Shown: positions 51,980-61,269 of the stretch, piece after piece | Layout of the letters: the number at the start of each line of letters is the position of its first letter | How positions within the stretch are numbered: position 1 is the first letter of the stretch | From: Opitutales bacterium UBA2995 | GTDB lineage: Bacteria; Verrucomicrobiota; Verrucomicrobiia; Opitutales; UBA2995 | Length of the DNA: 64,000 bases | Direction: 5' to 3' | Assembly: GCA_002346535.1 (NCBI GenBank) | Contig: DDZZ01000041.1 | Location: forward strand, 30,871 to 94,870 | The notes under the pieces: generated by a model | Databases searched by the model: none | Seen by the model: the letters and a program-made list of their open reading frames with translations, nothing else | Told to the model about the DNA's origin: nothing | Position numbers and translations under genes: made by a program

Positions 51980-53190
51980 AATCCAAGTAATTGCTTCATT
52001 CCGCGTATAAGTTTGGTCTGTTTCCGCTGCTCCGTAAATTGACTCTCGTCCTTGTAGCTGAAACCGAAATAGAGAAGTCCCAAAGCGGTACTGAAATCCG
52101 GGCTCGCAAGATCGGAAGCTACCCAGGATGGATTTTCACCCTTGATGACCGGCAGGCCGAACACCTTTTCTCCCAGGTCTTCGATTCCGTTCAGTTTGGA
52201 GGCACCACCAGTCAGGACAACGGAGGCTAATTCCCGATTAGAAAATAGTGGAGCGATGTGTTTATCGCCCCGAATCAGCTTAAAAAGCTCATCCATTCGC
52301 GCATTGATTATCTGACATACTGCAGATCGCGAAATCGACCGATCCCCAATGGTGAGGTCGCCGATAAGCATGACCTTATCGTTTTTGGACTTCGGCTCCA
52401 AAGTGGCCTTGCCGTTCTTAACTTTTAGCATTTCAGCCAACTTGGCATTGGTCCGAAGGCCGATACTCAAATCGTTAGTGATATGGTCTCCTCCGACCGC
52501 AACCACCCCTGAGTAAACGACATAGCCATTCTTAAATAACACAAAATCGGTAGAGCCACTCCCAATATCAAGTACCAGCACGCCGGCTTTGCGCTCCTCG
52601 TCGGTCGTAACCATTTTCCCAGAGGCAAGGCTGGAGACAATCAGGTCCTCAACCTGCAGTCCGAAGCCATTAATGATATGGATCGAATCACTCATTTTTT
52701 GCACGGATCCATGGATGTTCCAGTAACCCACCCTCAGCTTATGGCCCTCCATGTGTTCAGGATCGTCAATGGGCATTCCATCCAGGATGAAGCCGTTTCG
52801 GATATGATGAATGATCGCCCTGTACTCCGGTAACTGTTTGCTCTTAGCCTCGGAAAGCAACCGACGGACATCAGATCGATGCACAATATTGTCAGAGGAC
52901 TTTACGGTAACCTCGGCGTCATTAAAAAACGTTTCCAGATGACAGCCCGATTGCGCCAAATAAACGGCATCTGCACGGACGCCGGCACTTTCCTCAGCCG
53001 CCATAATCGCGGCGTGGGTACAATCGCTGGCAGCGTTGAAATCGATAATCTCGCCCTTCTTGACACCCCGGCTCGAGGATACGCCCATACCGACGATGTT
53101 CAGCGTTTTTTCGTTAACAATTTCGCCTATGAGAACCACGACTTTGCTGGTTCCAATCTCTACAGCTCCGATAATTTTGGAGGTCACCAT
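51976..53190 (-). CDS. ftsA: Cell division protein FtsA
   Basis: Actin-fold membrane tether for FtsZ, 404 residues. Phosphate-1 motif AVEIGTSKVVVLIGE, then VVYSGVVAVGGDHITNDL, phosphate-2 VLDIGSGSTDFVLF, and adenosine motif SVVLTGGASKLNGI. The C-terminus KLIRGMKQLLGF is the amphipathic membrane-targeting helix. The stop overlaps the ftsZ start by four bases, ensuring coupled synthesis. The gap to ftsQ is only 18 bases. Confidence 0.93.
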   Translation of the reverse strand: MVTSKIIGAVEIGTSKVVVLIGEIVNEKTLNIVGMGVSSSRGVKKGEIIDFNAASDCTHAAIMAAEESAGVRADAVYLAQSGCHLETFFNDAEVTVKSSDNIVHRSDVRRLLSEAKSKQLPEYRAIIHHIRNGFILDGMPIDDPEHMEGHKLRVGYWNIHGSVQKMSDSIHIINGFGLQVEDLIVSSLASGKMVTTDEERKAGVLVLDIGSGSTDFVLFKNGYVVYSGVVAVGGDHITNDLSIGLRTNAKLAEMLKVKNGKATLEPKSKNDKVMLIGDLTIGDRSISRSAVCQIINARMDELFKLIRGDKHIAPLFSNRELASVVLTGGASKLNGIEDLGEKVFGLPVIKGENPSWVASDLASPDFSTALGLLYFGFSYKDESQFTEQRKQTKLIRGMKQLLGF

Positions 53191-53208
53191 AGCGATAAGT
53201 AGGAAGGA

Positions 53209-54138
53209 TTATTGGTAAGGTTTAGGATAAGAATTGTTGGCAAAAACTACAGTCGGTTGGTCAATTAGAGAAAGGTTTACCCGAGACATTGAAGATACAG
53301 AAGAACCTCCTTGACTGTCGATGATGTATTGGAGTTTTTCCAGCTGCTTTCTGAATTCCTTAGGACTGAACAAAATCTCCTTAACGCTCTTGGATCGAAC
53401 GCGAATATACCCCTCGGTGAAGCTATCCGCCATGATCAACTGATCGGCAAAAACGATGATCCAATTCTCAGCTAGCTTTGGAAATTCCCTACGGGCAATA
53501 TGAAATAGTTCAGCCAACCGAGACACTCCGGCAATCGGCAGGTAACCTTTTTCGGTATCGTACAGTTTCACACCCGCCAAAAAAGGCAAATCGTTGATCA
53601 TATGGTCAGGGAATCTTATGTTCCTGAATACGAATCCCGCGTCATCTACCAGGAGTATTTGGGATTCAGCATTAGAACCTTTTACCTTGATCCGAAAAAC
53701 GGGAAAACGCTCATGCACACCCACCCAAAGCGTATTCGGAAAACGACGTTCGATGGATGCTTCCTTGATTTGCGGAAAACGTTCCAGCTCGGCCTTCAAA
53801 GCACGCATGTCAATTTGCATCAGGCCCAAATTTTGTTCCAGCCCCATCCTTGATTCAATCCAGGGAGAGGGAAGAGCTCCATCGGTTTCAATCTCGATAT
53901 TAGTAAAAGAGGCTGCGGTTGCATGAATAGCCGGGGCCTTGCGAGTATTCACATAATAGTAGCCAAGTAGGGATAATCCCAATACCACAGATCCCGTACT
54001 AAGGCTGATGATAATAAATCGAACCATGCGGCGCAAACGCATGATTTTTGATTCTCTGGTGATAGGTTTTTTGCCCGCCCTTTGAGGAATTTTTTTCCAA
54101 CTGGATCTATGAGAATGAGATGATTTATTTCTGGGCAT
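53209..54138 (-). CDS. ftsQ: FtsQ-type divisome protein
   Basis: 309 residues: a basic cytoplasmic head (SSWKKIPQRAGKKPITRESK), one membrane helix at about 38-58 (IIISLSTGSVVLGLSLLGYYY), then a POTRA-like domain (LMQIDMRALKAELERFPQIKEASIERRFPNTLWVGVHER), typical for FtsQ/DivIB. The remaining part (IRVRSKSVKEILFSPKEFRKQLEKLQYI) is the FtsQ beta domain. Its place between murCB and ftsA is the standard order. Sequence is divergent, as is usual for this protein, so the name rests on architecture and position. Confidence 0.85.
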   Translation of the reverse strand: MPRNKSSHSHRSSWKKIPQRAGKKPITRESKIMRLRRMVRFIIISLSTGSVVLGLSLLGYYYVNTRKAPAIHATAASFTNIEIETDGALPSPWIESRMGLEQNLGLMQIDMRALKAELERFPQIKEASIERRFPNTLWVGVHERFPVFRIKVKGSNAESQILLVDDAGFVFRNIRFPDHMINDLPFLAGVKLYDTEKGYLPIAGVSRLAELFHIARREFPKLAENWIIVFADQLIMADSFTEGYIRVRSKSVKEILFSPKEFRKQLEKLQYIIDSQGGSSVSSMSRVNLSLIDQPTVVFANNSYPKPYQ

Positions 54139-54162
54139 TAGTTGGTAGGAATCAGGCAGAAA

Positions 54163-56508
54163 CTAAGTTTGAGAGATAGGATGGGTTCTATGAGACTCTT
54201 CCGGAAGTGGGTCCAAAAAGTTCTCCCAGCTATCACCATATAAAATCACCTCAGGCTCAAGCTTATATCCTGTTTTCTGATACACTTTTTTCCTCAACTT
54301 ATTAATCAGGGAAATGACCTCTGCGGCGGTGGCAAATCCATTATTTACCAAAAAATTGGCGTGAACATCCGACACTTCTGCCCCGCCAACTGTCATTCCC
54401 TTTAGGTCACAACGATCAATTAGCAATCCCGCCGCCGAACCTTCCGGATTTTTGAAGGTACAACCTGCACTCGGCAATCTAGGTTGCGACTCCTTGCGAG
54501 AGCTTTGATAGGTATCCATGTTATGCTGTATCGTAGTAATGCTTGAAGCGTCACCTACTTTGAACATAACGGCCAAGGCGATAGATTCGTGCATTTCCCT
54601 GCAATGCCTGTATCCAAAATGCAACTCCTCGGCAGCAAGGGTAAACACATCACCTAGATAGTTCATTAAGACCACTTCAGAAATGACCTCGGAAATCCAT
54701 CCGCCCATAGCCCCGGCATTCATCCGCAAGGCTCCGCCTACGCAACCAGGAATCCCTTCAAGGAACTCATATCCCGTCATCTCGTTTCGCCTCATGAAAC
54801 CACATAATTCCTTCAACCTCACACCGGCACCGGCTCGTACTCGACCATCCACCAACTTTTCAATTTTACGGAAAGAAGATTTTGAAAGACGTATCACCAA
54901 ACCCTGCACCCCTGAATCGGGTACAATGAGATTGGATCCTCTTCCGAGAAAATAAATTGGGAGGGAAGCTTTGCTCGCCTCAAGAAGGAGAGTCTGCAAA
55001 TCGGATTCACTGTTGGGCTCTGCAAAAAATTGAGCTGAACCGCCAACCCTTAGGGTCGTTTTTGAAGCCAGGGGTTCCTGGGCTCTGATTGTAGATTCAG
55101 GGGATAGCTTCGATGAGACACTTTCCACAAACGCATCGCCGTTTGACCCGGCCTGCCAAATCAAACCCTTCGCAAATTCGGCAGCGACGCTTTGTATATC
55201 ACCTGCACCGAGAAAAAGTAAAATTCCCTTCTGAGGATTAAGCGCTTTGAGACGATCCATGACACAGGAATGGTCCTTGCAAAAGTAAGCCTCCTTTTCG
55301 GGATCCATCTCCGTAAACATTTCAAATAATTCAATACCCATCCCACCGCAGATTGGTTTTTCGCCAGCAGCATATACTTCCATAAACAGGATGCGATCAG
55401 CCTGGCTCATGACATCGGCAAACTCTCTTTTGAATTGAAGCGTTCGCGAGTAACGATGTGGTTGAAATACCACGGTCAAAAACGGATCATCCTTCTTTAG
55501 TGCCTCGAATAGATTTCGAATCTCGGTTGGGTGATGACCGTAGTCTTCTACCACTGAAAAAGTATCAGACTGATATAGATATTCCTGCCTGCGCCACAGG
55601 CCTGGAAAATTCTCAAGAGCCGACTTATCCACTGAATTGGTCAAATGACGGGCTACACTGAGGGCGGCTAAAGCGTTTTGAACATTAAATAATTCTTCGA
55701 AGGGAATCGCGAAACTTTGTGAAGAAGTCTTGCCACCCAGGGTGAGGACTCCATTCTCAAACTTCTCGATCCGGGTCTGCCCATCCTCCCCAAAAGTGTG
55801 AATCGTTGCGGACAAATCGTTCAAATTAAAATTTCTCGAGTTCTCGCATGATTGATTTACAAAGACCTCGGAGGTCGTGCGCGAAAGAAGCCCCTTAAAC
55901 GCATCTAAGCATTTGTTCCGCGTTGCGTAGTAATCAGAATGATCCCAATCCACATTTACTAAAAGGCTTAGGGACGGCTTAAAGGCATCGATGCTTCCGT
56001 CGCTTTCATCCACCTCTATAATTAAGTACTTACTTTGCCCGCTAAATCCTGCAGGAAGATTCAAGTCGCTCGAAAAGAGACCTCCAAGAATATAGCTGAA
56101 ATTGAATCCAAATTCCTTTAAGATGTGTATCAACAACCCGCAAGTGGTGGTCTTGCCATGGGAACCTGCCACTACGACGGTATTATAGAAACTGGATAAC
56201 TCGGCTAAAAAATGGCCGCGACGGGTGGTTGGAATTCCCGATGCCTCGGCAGCAGAAATAATTGGATGTGCATCTGCAATAGCATTGGAATATACAACGC
56301 CTTCAACGGTCTCGAGTTTAGGCTTTTGGCTGATTTCAATTTCATTTGCCAACAATAATTCGTGGACTCGAGGATGAAAATTATCGTCTTCACCGGATAC
56401 TTTGCACCCGACTTGTTTTAGAAAAATCGCCAACGGTGCCATACCCATGCCACCAACACCTAAGAGATGAAAATGTTTATCGGAAAAATCTGCGTCCTGG
56501 ATGATCAT
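54163..56508 (-). CDS. murC-murB: MurC-MurB fusion
   Basis: 781 residues combining two enzymes. MurC (about 1-455): LGVGGMGMAPLAIFLKQVGCKVSG, the ATP loop VVVAGSHGKTTTCGLL, VEVDESDGSID and VFQPHRYSRT; it adds L-Ala to UDP-MurNAc. MurB (about 475-781): TLRVGGSAQFFAEP, EFLEGIPGCVGGALRMNAGAMGG and AGCTFKNPEGSAAGLLID, FAD-dependent reduction of UDP-GlcNAc-enolpyruvate. The Ser usual in MurB G-S-x-F-K-N-P is Cys here, as in some type II enzymes. The fusion places two consecutive steps in one protein, as described in some Verrucomicrobia such as Verrucomicrobium spinosum. Overlaps murG by four bases. No ddl follows. Confidence 0.92.
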   Translation of the reverse strand: MIIQDADFSDKHFHLLGVGGMGMAPLAIFLKQVGCKVSGEDDNFHPRVHELLLANEIEISQKPKLETVEGVVYSNAIADAHPIISAAEASGIPTTRRGHFLAELSSFYNTVVVAGSHGKTTTCGLLIHILKEFGFNFSYILGGLFSSDLNLPAGFSGQSKYLIIEVDESDGSIDAFKPSLSLLVNVDWDHSDYYATRNKCLDAFKGLLSRTTSEVFVNQSCENSRNFNLNDLSATIHTFGEDGQTRIEKFENGVLTLGGKTSSQSFAIPFEELFNVQNALAALSVARHLTNSVDKSALENFPGLWRRQEYLYQSDTFSVVEDYGHHPTEIRNLFEALKKDDPFLTVVFQPHRYSRTLQFKREFADVMSQADRILFMEVYAAGEKPICGGMGIELFEMFTEMDPEKEAYFCKDHSCVMDRLKALNPQKGILLFLGAGDIQSVAAEFAKGLIWQAGSNGDAFVESVSSKLSPESTIRAQEPLASKTTLRVGGSAQFFAEPNSESDLQTLLLEASKASLPIYFLGRGSNLIVPDSGVQGLVIRLSKSSFRKIEKLVDGRVRAGAGVRLKELCGFMRRNEMTGYEFLEGIPGCVGGALRMNAGAMGGWISEVISEVVLMNYLGDVFTLAAEELHFGYRHCREMHESIALAVMFKVGDASSITTIQHNMDTYQSSRKESQPRLPSAGCTFKNPEGSAAGLLIDRCDLKGMTVGGAEVSDVHANFLVNNGFATAAEVISLINKLRKKVYQKTGYKLEPEVILYGDSWENFLDPLPEESHRTHPISQT

Positions 56509-57638
56509 ACTTGCTTGGACTGAAGTCTTGCGGGAGGTTGATCCCGGAATTTTGCAGAAAATAATTCTTCAAGTTTGTCGGCCAACATGGAAGCTTCTTC
56601 GGGATGATCCAGAGATTTAAGGTTGTTCCCCAAATGTTTTAGGCGATGCGAGCTTGAAAACAAATCAGCTACCATACCAAATAATTTTTCCAACTGGGAA
56701 TCCTCAATTAGAACAGCTGCTTCATGACTGAGCAAATATTTGGCATTGGCGGTCTGATGGTCATCACGGGCAAAGGGATACGGAACCAGGATTGCCGGAG
56801 TTCCACACCGGATTATTTCCGCGATACTACCTGCACCAGCTCTCGAAATGACAACATCTGCTGCAGAAAGCACGGCGGGCATCAAATCCGAAAAAGGAAC
56901 AAATCGCGAATGAACAGGGCCATGAGAGGATGATTCGTGCATGACTTCCTTGGGAAACTCATTATTCAAACCAGTCAGGCAATAAACGGAAATTTCCTGC
57001 TCAGCGAGATGTGGACAATTTTCAAAGGCCCAATTGTTAAGCGAACTTGCACCTTGGCTGCCACCAAATACGACCAGCAGCCTTCTTGTAGATTCCAAGT
57101 TTAAACGGGCCCGGGCTTCTTCTTTTTTTATTGGAAAAAATTCCTTCCTCAAAGGCAGGCCGACATGAAAAACCCGTCCCGGTTTCAACCGCGGAAGATC
57201 GATACCTACCGGTAAAAAAACCTGGTCAGCAAATCTACTCAATATCCGGTTCGACCGCCCAACTACCCGATTGGCCTCGTGCAGAACAAAGGGGATCCCC
57301 TTAAGGCAACCCGGTAACGCTATTCCAGCGGAAAGGAACCCGCCAAATCCTAAAGTTAAATCTGGCCGAATCCGGGTCAGGAGCTTGAGGGCAAAGATAA
57401 AAGAATGGCATTGGGCCCATAAAAATTGGATCAATCGAATGGGGTTCCAGGAAAACGGGGCTCCGGGAGCGTTGACAAAATTCATATCCGGATAATTCCG
57501 AATTAGGCGGGAATCCACTTTCTTCCGGGAAACAACCAAAGTGCAAAGATGACCGCGATTTTGCAATGTATCAGCAATAGCGATACCGGGAGTAAGGTGT
57601 CCACCCGTACCTCCACAGACTATGAGTATTTTGGCCAT
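56505..57638 (-). CDS. murG: UDP-GlcNAc transferase MurG
   Basis: Adds GlcNAc to lipid I to form lipid II on the inner face of the membrane. Starts MAKILIVCGGTGGHLTPGIAIAD with the G-G-T-G-G-H motif; GFGGFLSAGIALPGCLKGIPFVLHEANRVVGRSNR and GGSQGASSLNNW are family blocks, and SRAGAGSIAEIIRCGTPAILVPYPFARDDHQTANA is the donor-binding region. 377 residues. The ATG at 57638 shares one base with the ftsW stop (TGATG), so I prefer it to the longer frame beginning in ftsW. Confidence 0.93.
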   Translation of the reverse strand: MAKILIVCGGTGGHLTPGIAIADTLQNRGHLCTLVVSRKKVDSRLIRNYPDMNFVNAPGAPFSWNPIRLIQFLWAQCHSFIFALKLLTRIRPDLTLGFGGFLSAGIALPGCLKGIPFVLHEANRVVGRSNRILSRFADQVFLPVGIDLPRLKPGRVFHVGLPLRKEFFPIKKEEARARLNLESTRRLLVVFGGSQGASSLNNWAFENCPHLAEQEISVYCLTGLNNEFPKEVMHESSSHGPVHSRFVPFSDLMPAVLSAADVVISRAGAGSIAEIIRCGTPAILVPYPFARDDHQTANAKYLLSHEAAVLIEDSQLEKLFGMVADLFSSSHRLKHLGNNLKSLDHPEEASMLADKLEELFSAKFRDQPPARLQSKQV

Positions 57639-58798
57639 CAGCTCGTGATTTCTACCATTTTTCGCCGCTCCGCGCGCATGGGAAGCTTTTCCCAGCTTCG
57701 CAGGCAATTAATCAGAAGCCCGGTAAAAACACACATTACTACCAGGTTCGATCCGCCATAACTGATGAAAGGAAGGGACATCCCCTTGGTTGGCAACAGG
57801 CCAGTCACGACACCCATGTTTACCAAAGCTTGCATGGATATCATCAGCAAAGAGCCAAGCGCTAACAATGCTTCAAAGAGGTTGGGAGCACGGCGCATGG
57901 AAAATATGACCGTGCAAAAAATAATCATGAAGAGTACCAAAACAAGGCATGTGACCACAAAACCGAATTCCTCGCCGATTATCGAATAAATGAAATCCGT
58001 GTGTGCTTCGGGAAGATAACTGTTTTGAAAACGTCCGTTTCCAGCACCTACACCCATGATTCCTCCATTACCAAACGCCATCTGGCCCTGATAGAGCTGG
58101 TACGCTCCATCATTCTTGTTCGCCTCGACATCGAGAAATGATGTGAGCCGGCGCAGTCGAACCTGATCTTGTAAAATGAGGTATAAAAACAAGGTGCCGC
58201 CGCTGATAATGGTCGGCACAAGGTAAATCAGTCGGGCTCCGGCAAGGTAAATGATCATCATTCCAACCACGCCAAATAATGCACAGGTGCCGAAATCCGG
58301 TTCCACGAGTATCAGGATACAGAATAAAGCGATAAATCCTACCGGTATCACAAACCCTCTCAACAGAGTTTTTAAGTACCGCTGGTTCATCGAAAGGTAA
58401 TAGGCGAGAAGAAATACAAAAGGCACTTTGGCAAATTCCGACGGTTGGAACCCCACTGCTCCAAAACTGATCCAGCGACGGCTTCCATTAACCATGTTGC
58501 CGACTTGAGGAAGCAGGACGAGCACCAGAAAAGCTACCGCGGCGATAGCCGCCAGTGGTATGAGCTTTTTCAGTTTTTCCAAGCTCACAAGGGATACGAA
58601 AACACCAGCCACTACAGCGATGCCGAGCCAAATTATCTGCCGTTCAAGAAAGCGGTATGAACCAGCATCCAATGATTGAGTCGCACTGAAAATGGAAATC
58701 AATCCTATCAAAATAAGCGTAGAAACACTTATGATGATAAGCAACCTCTGGTAAAACGAATGGCCGGAGGCTAGTTCTTCTTTTTGAACATTAATCAT
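57638..58798 (-). CDS. ftsW: SEDS glycosyltransferase FtsW
   Basis: 386 residues, about ten membrane helices. The SEDS motifs are present: NGSRRWISFGAVGFQPSEFAKVPFV with the catalytic region, LVEPDFGTCAL, YLPEAHTDFIYSIIGEEFGF and GLLPTKGMSLPFISYGGSNLV. FtsW polymerises lipid II into glycan at the septum. No transpeptidase partner (ftsI) is in view; it should lie upstream of murE, beyond the window. The gene lies between the LysM gene and murG and overlaps the latter by one base. Confidence 0.93.
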   Translation of the reverse strand: MINVQKEELASGHSFYQRLLIIISVSTLILIGLISIFSATQSLDAGSYRFLERQIIWLGIAVVAGVFVSLVSLEKLKKLIPLAAIAAVAFLVLVLLPQVGNMVNGSRRWISFGAVGFQPSEFAKVPFVFLLAYYLSMNQRYLKTLLRGFVIPVGFIALFCILILVEPDFGTCALFGVVGMMIIYLAGARLIYLVPTIISGGTLFLYLILQDQVRLRRLTSFLDVEANKNDGAYQLYQGQMAFGNGGIMGVGAGNGRFQNSYLPEAHTDFIYSIIGEEFGFVVTCLVLVLFMIIFCTVIFSMRRAPNLFEALLALGSLLMISMQALVNMGVVTGLLPTKGMSLPFISYGGSNLVVMCVFTGLLINCLRSWEKLPMRAERRKMVEITS

Positions 58799-58833
58799 TC
58801 ATCTCAGTAGGAAGGAACGAGGCTATGGAATGG

Positions 58834-59976
58834 TTAGGAACGAGGCACAATTTCGACCTCGGGAAATTCTTCGAGATTCTCAAACAAAGTATTATCAAAT
58901 GCGGTCGGGGTTCTCACCGGCTGCGAAGGGAGAGTCGAAGGTGTGGAACTTGGCTGGGCCGGCCTGAGCCGGACCTGAAGCTGTTGGCCAACTCTTAACG
59001 ATCGGGCGTCACCGATACCATTATCATTCATTAATTGGCTGGTTGTGATGCCATATAATCTGGCAATTCCACTGGGCGTCTCCCCTGGTTCTACCTTGTG
59101 TACGATGTCACCGACAATTCGACCTGAGTCGGTTGTGATCGAAACCGGAGTGGATGCGGTCGATATTTGAGCTATGGAAGGGGCACTGCTAGATCCTGAC
59201 GACATGCTGTTGACTGGAATCGTCATTTTTTGTCCTAACTGGATAATATCAGAACTCAAATTGTTAGCCACCTTGATATCTTTCACCGTGGTGTTGTAAT
59301 CTCGGGCGATTCGGGAGAGCGTATCTCCGCGGACAACTGTATAAACCTCCGATGAAGAAGGTCCAACTGATGTTTGGGGTTCGGAGAGAAGGGAAGGTGG
59401 AGGACCGGATGTGTCGGAGGATATCGTCAATTTTTGGCCCACCTTGATTGTGGAGCTTTCATTAAGGTTATTGGCTGCCATCAAATCATTTAGGAAGATT
59501 CCAAAATCGCGTGCAATTTTCCATAGACTGTCCCCTTTCTTAACCACATATTCCACGGGTGAAGTTGATGCATTGGTCGATGTCAAAGGCTGCAATACAT
59601 CATCATCACGAAATTCGTTGAGGACTGATTGGCCGGTAATTCCAAGAGAAGAGTCAGAGGGACGCGTCGGAGAAAATCGGCCACCGGATATATTCGAGTT
59701 TGAACTACCCAGAGTATTAGAACCACTGTTAAAGGCTGGATCCAAAGTGCGGGTGGAAGCTGGGGGTTGGCGAACCTCGGTAACGACCATGTTAGAGTCC
59801 TCACTGGGGCTTTTTAGCTGAGAATATTGATCGTAATTCGATCCTCCGGTCGAAGTGGAGGATGCTCCCTGATTGCCGGATGTCTTCGTGCTGGTTGAAC
59901 AAGCCGATAACAAGTACAAGCCGGCAATCACCACAATATGGAACGCCAGGACGGTTAAAAATACTTGAGCTTTCAT
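58834..59976 (-). CDS. Lipoprotein with three LysM repeats
   Basis: 380 residues. Lipobox LLSAC with Cys at 26. A Ser/Thr/Gly-rich, probably disordered spacer is followed by three LysM units: YVVKKGDSLWKIARDFGIFLNDLMAANNL, YTVVRGDTLSRIARDYNTTVKDIKVANNL and HKVEPGETPSGIARLYGITTSQLMNDNGI, which bind peptidoglycan glycan. The C-terminal 60 residues are Pro/Ser-rich. Its position between ftsW and murD, in the middle of the division cluster, suggests a role at the septum, such as glycan recognition or amidase activation. No catalytic domain is present. Confidence 0.87.
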   Translation of the reverse strand: MKAQVFLTVLAFHIVVIAGLYLLSACSTSTKTSGNQGASSTSTGGSNYDQYSQLKSPSEDSNMVVTEVRQPPASTRTLDPAFNSGSNTLGSSNSNISGGRFSPTRPSDSSLGITGQSVLNEFRDDDVLQPLTSTNASTSPVEYVVKKGDSLWKIARDFGIFLNDLMAANNLNESSTIKVGQKLTISSDTSGPPPSLLSEPQTSVGPSSSEVYTVVRGDTLSRIARDYNTTVKDIKVANNLSSDIIQLGQKMTIPVNSMSSGSSSAPSIAQISTASTPVSITTDSGRIVGDIVHKVEPGETPSGIARLYGITTSQLMNDNGIGDARSLRVGQQLQVRLRPAQPSSTPSTLPSQPVRTPTAFDNTLFENLEEFPEVEIVPRS

Positions 59977-59977
59977 G

Positions 59978-61264
59978 CTAATACTTAGGTGTTAGTTTTA
60001 AGTTAACCTTAAGATCGGAGACAATGTTCTCAAAACAATTTCCTCGCTCCGAATAATTGCGAAATGGTTTCTGGCTGGCAAATCCCGGACTAAACAGAAT
60101 CACAACTCCTGGCGATGCCTGTTGGTAGGCGGATTTTATCGAATCCTCAAAATTTTCAAACCTTTGACAAGCTACATGGGATTGTTTGAATTGGTCGCCA
60201 AGTTCTTCGGCAGTATCACCACTAAGAAAGGCTTTCTTGATTCGATGGCCAATCCGCTGCACAAACGCATCGATATTTCCACCCTTCCTGCGGCCACCGC
60301 CAATCCAGAAAATGGGCTTTTGAAATTGTTTAACAGCAGCTTCCGCAGACGAAAAATTGGTAGCCTTGGAATCATTCCAAAACTCAACGCCGTCCACAAC
60401 CCCCACGGGTGACAGGCGGTGGGGACTTTGCTTGAACGATTTTACCGACTCCTGAAGCAGTTCCGGATCATAACCCCAAAAACAGAACAAATTCGAAGCC
60501 AACTGAAAGTTTTTACGCTGAGGTTTTAAGCTGAAAATGGAATGCTCCGGAATCCGAAAACTGGATTCCCGCATGACATACGTGCTCTTAGGAAGAGTCA
60601 CCTTCTGGATATCGAAGAAAGCTTCCACATCCTCGCCGATCAACGTGATCTTAGGTTGGGTCACTTCGAGAAGACGCAGTTTAGCCTGAAAATATTCTTC
60701 CATCCCACGGTATCGATCCAAGTGATCTTCCGAAAAATTGGACCATACGGTGGAATCCGATCTGAAGTACCGTATGAGTTCCGCCTGGAAAGAACTCACT
60801 TCGACAACGGCCCAGGAGTCAGGACTGTTGTGTTTGGTCAACAATTTCGCAAAAGGATAGCCGATATTGCCGACAGCGAACGCATTTAACCCGGCGTAAC
60901 TAAGCGAATGTGTAATGAATTCAACCAAAGTGGTCTTACCATTGGTTCCTGTAATGGCTACGATTCGGCCATCCCAGAGCAAGCTCGAAAAGTCGAGTTC
61001 ACCAATCACCTCGCAACCGGCATTTCTCGCCGTTTCCAACCAGGCATGATCGATTGAAAAGCCCGGACTGGCAATCACCAGATTATGATCAATTGCCTGC
61101 CCGGCAGTAAAAGAGGTTGGAAAGTCAGTATTCTTCTCGTCGTAAACGATGGATTTTCCGCCCAAATGAGTAACTAAGTCAGCCGCTGCTTTACCGCTGA
61201 CACCAGCTCCAAAAACGGCCACGGGTTTGGTGAGCCAGGAAGATATATTTTTGGATATTTGCAT
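59978..61264 (-). CDS. murD: UDP-MurNAc-L-Ala-D-Glu ligase MurD
   Basis: Adds D-Glu to UDP-MurNAc-L-Ala. Blocks: VAVFGAGVSGKAAADLV at the N-terminus, ATP loop VAITGTNGKTTLVEFI, NFSEDHLDRYRGMEEYFQAKLRL, NDSKATNFSSAEAAV and FWIGGGRRKGGNIDAF, and LFSPGFASQKPFRNYSERGNCF near the end. The ATG at 61264 (MQISKNISSWLT) gives 428 residues, normal; the frame extends 93 bases upstream into mraY without reason. It belongs to the verrucomicrobial-style part of the cluster, unlike mraY and murF just upstream. Confidence 0.92.
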   Translation of the reverse strand: MQISKNISSWLTKPVAVFGAGVSGKAAADLVTHLGGKSIVYDEKNTDFPTSFTAGQAIDHNLVIASPGFSIDHAWLETARNAGCEVIGELDFSSLLWDGRIVAITGTNGKTTLVEFITHSLSYAGLNAFAVGNIGYPFAKLLTKHNSPDSWAVVEVSSFQAELIRYFRSDSTVWSNFSEDHLDRYRGMEEYFQAKLRLLEVTQPKITLIGEDVEAFFDIQKVTLPKSTYVMRESSFRIPEHSIFSLKPQRKNFQLASNLFCFWGYDPELLQESVKSFKQSPHRLSPVGVVDGVEFWNDSKATNFSSAEAAVKQFQKPIFWIGGGRRKGGNIDAFVQRIGHRIKKAFLSGDTAEELGDQFKQSHVACQRFENFEDSIKSAYQQASPGVVILFSPGFASQKPFRNYSERGNCFENIVSDLKVNLKLTPKY

Positions 61265-61269
61265 GAAGA

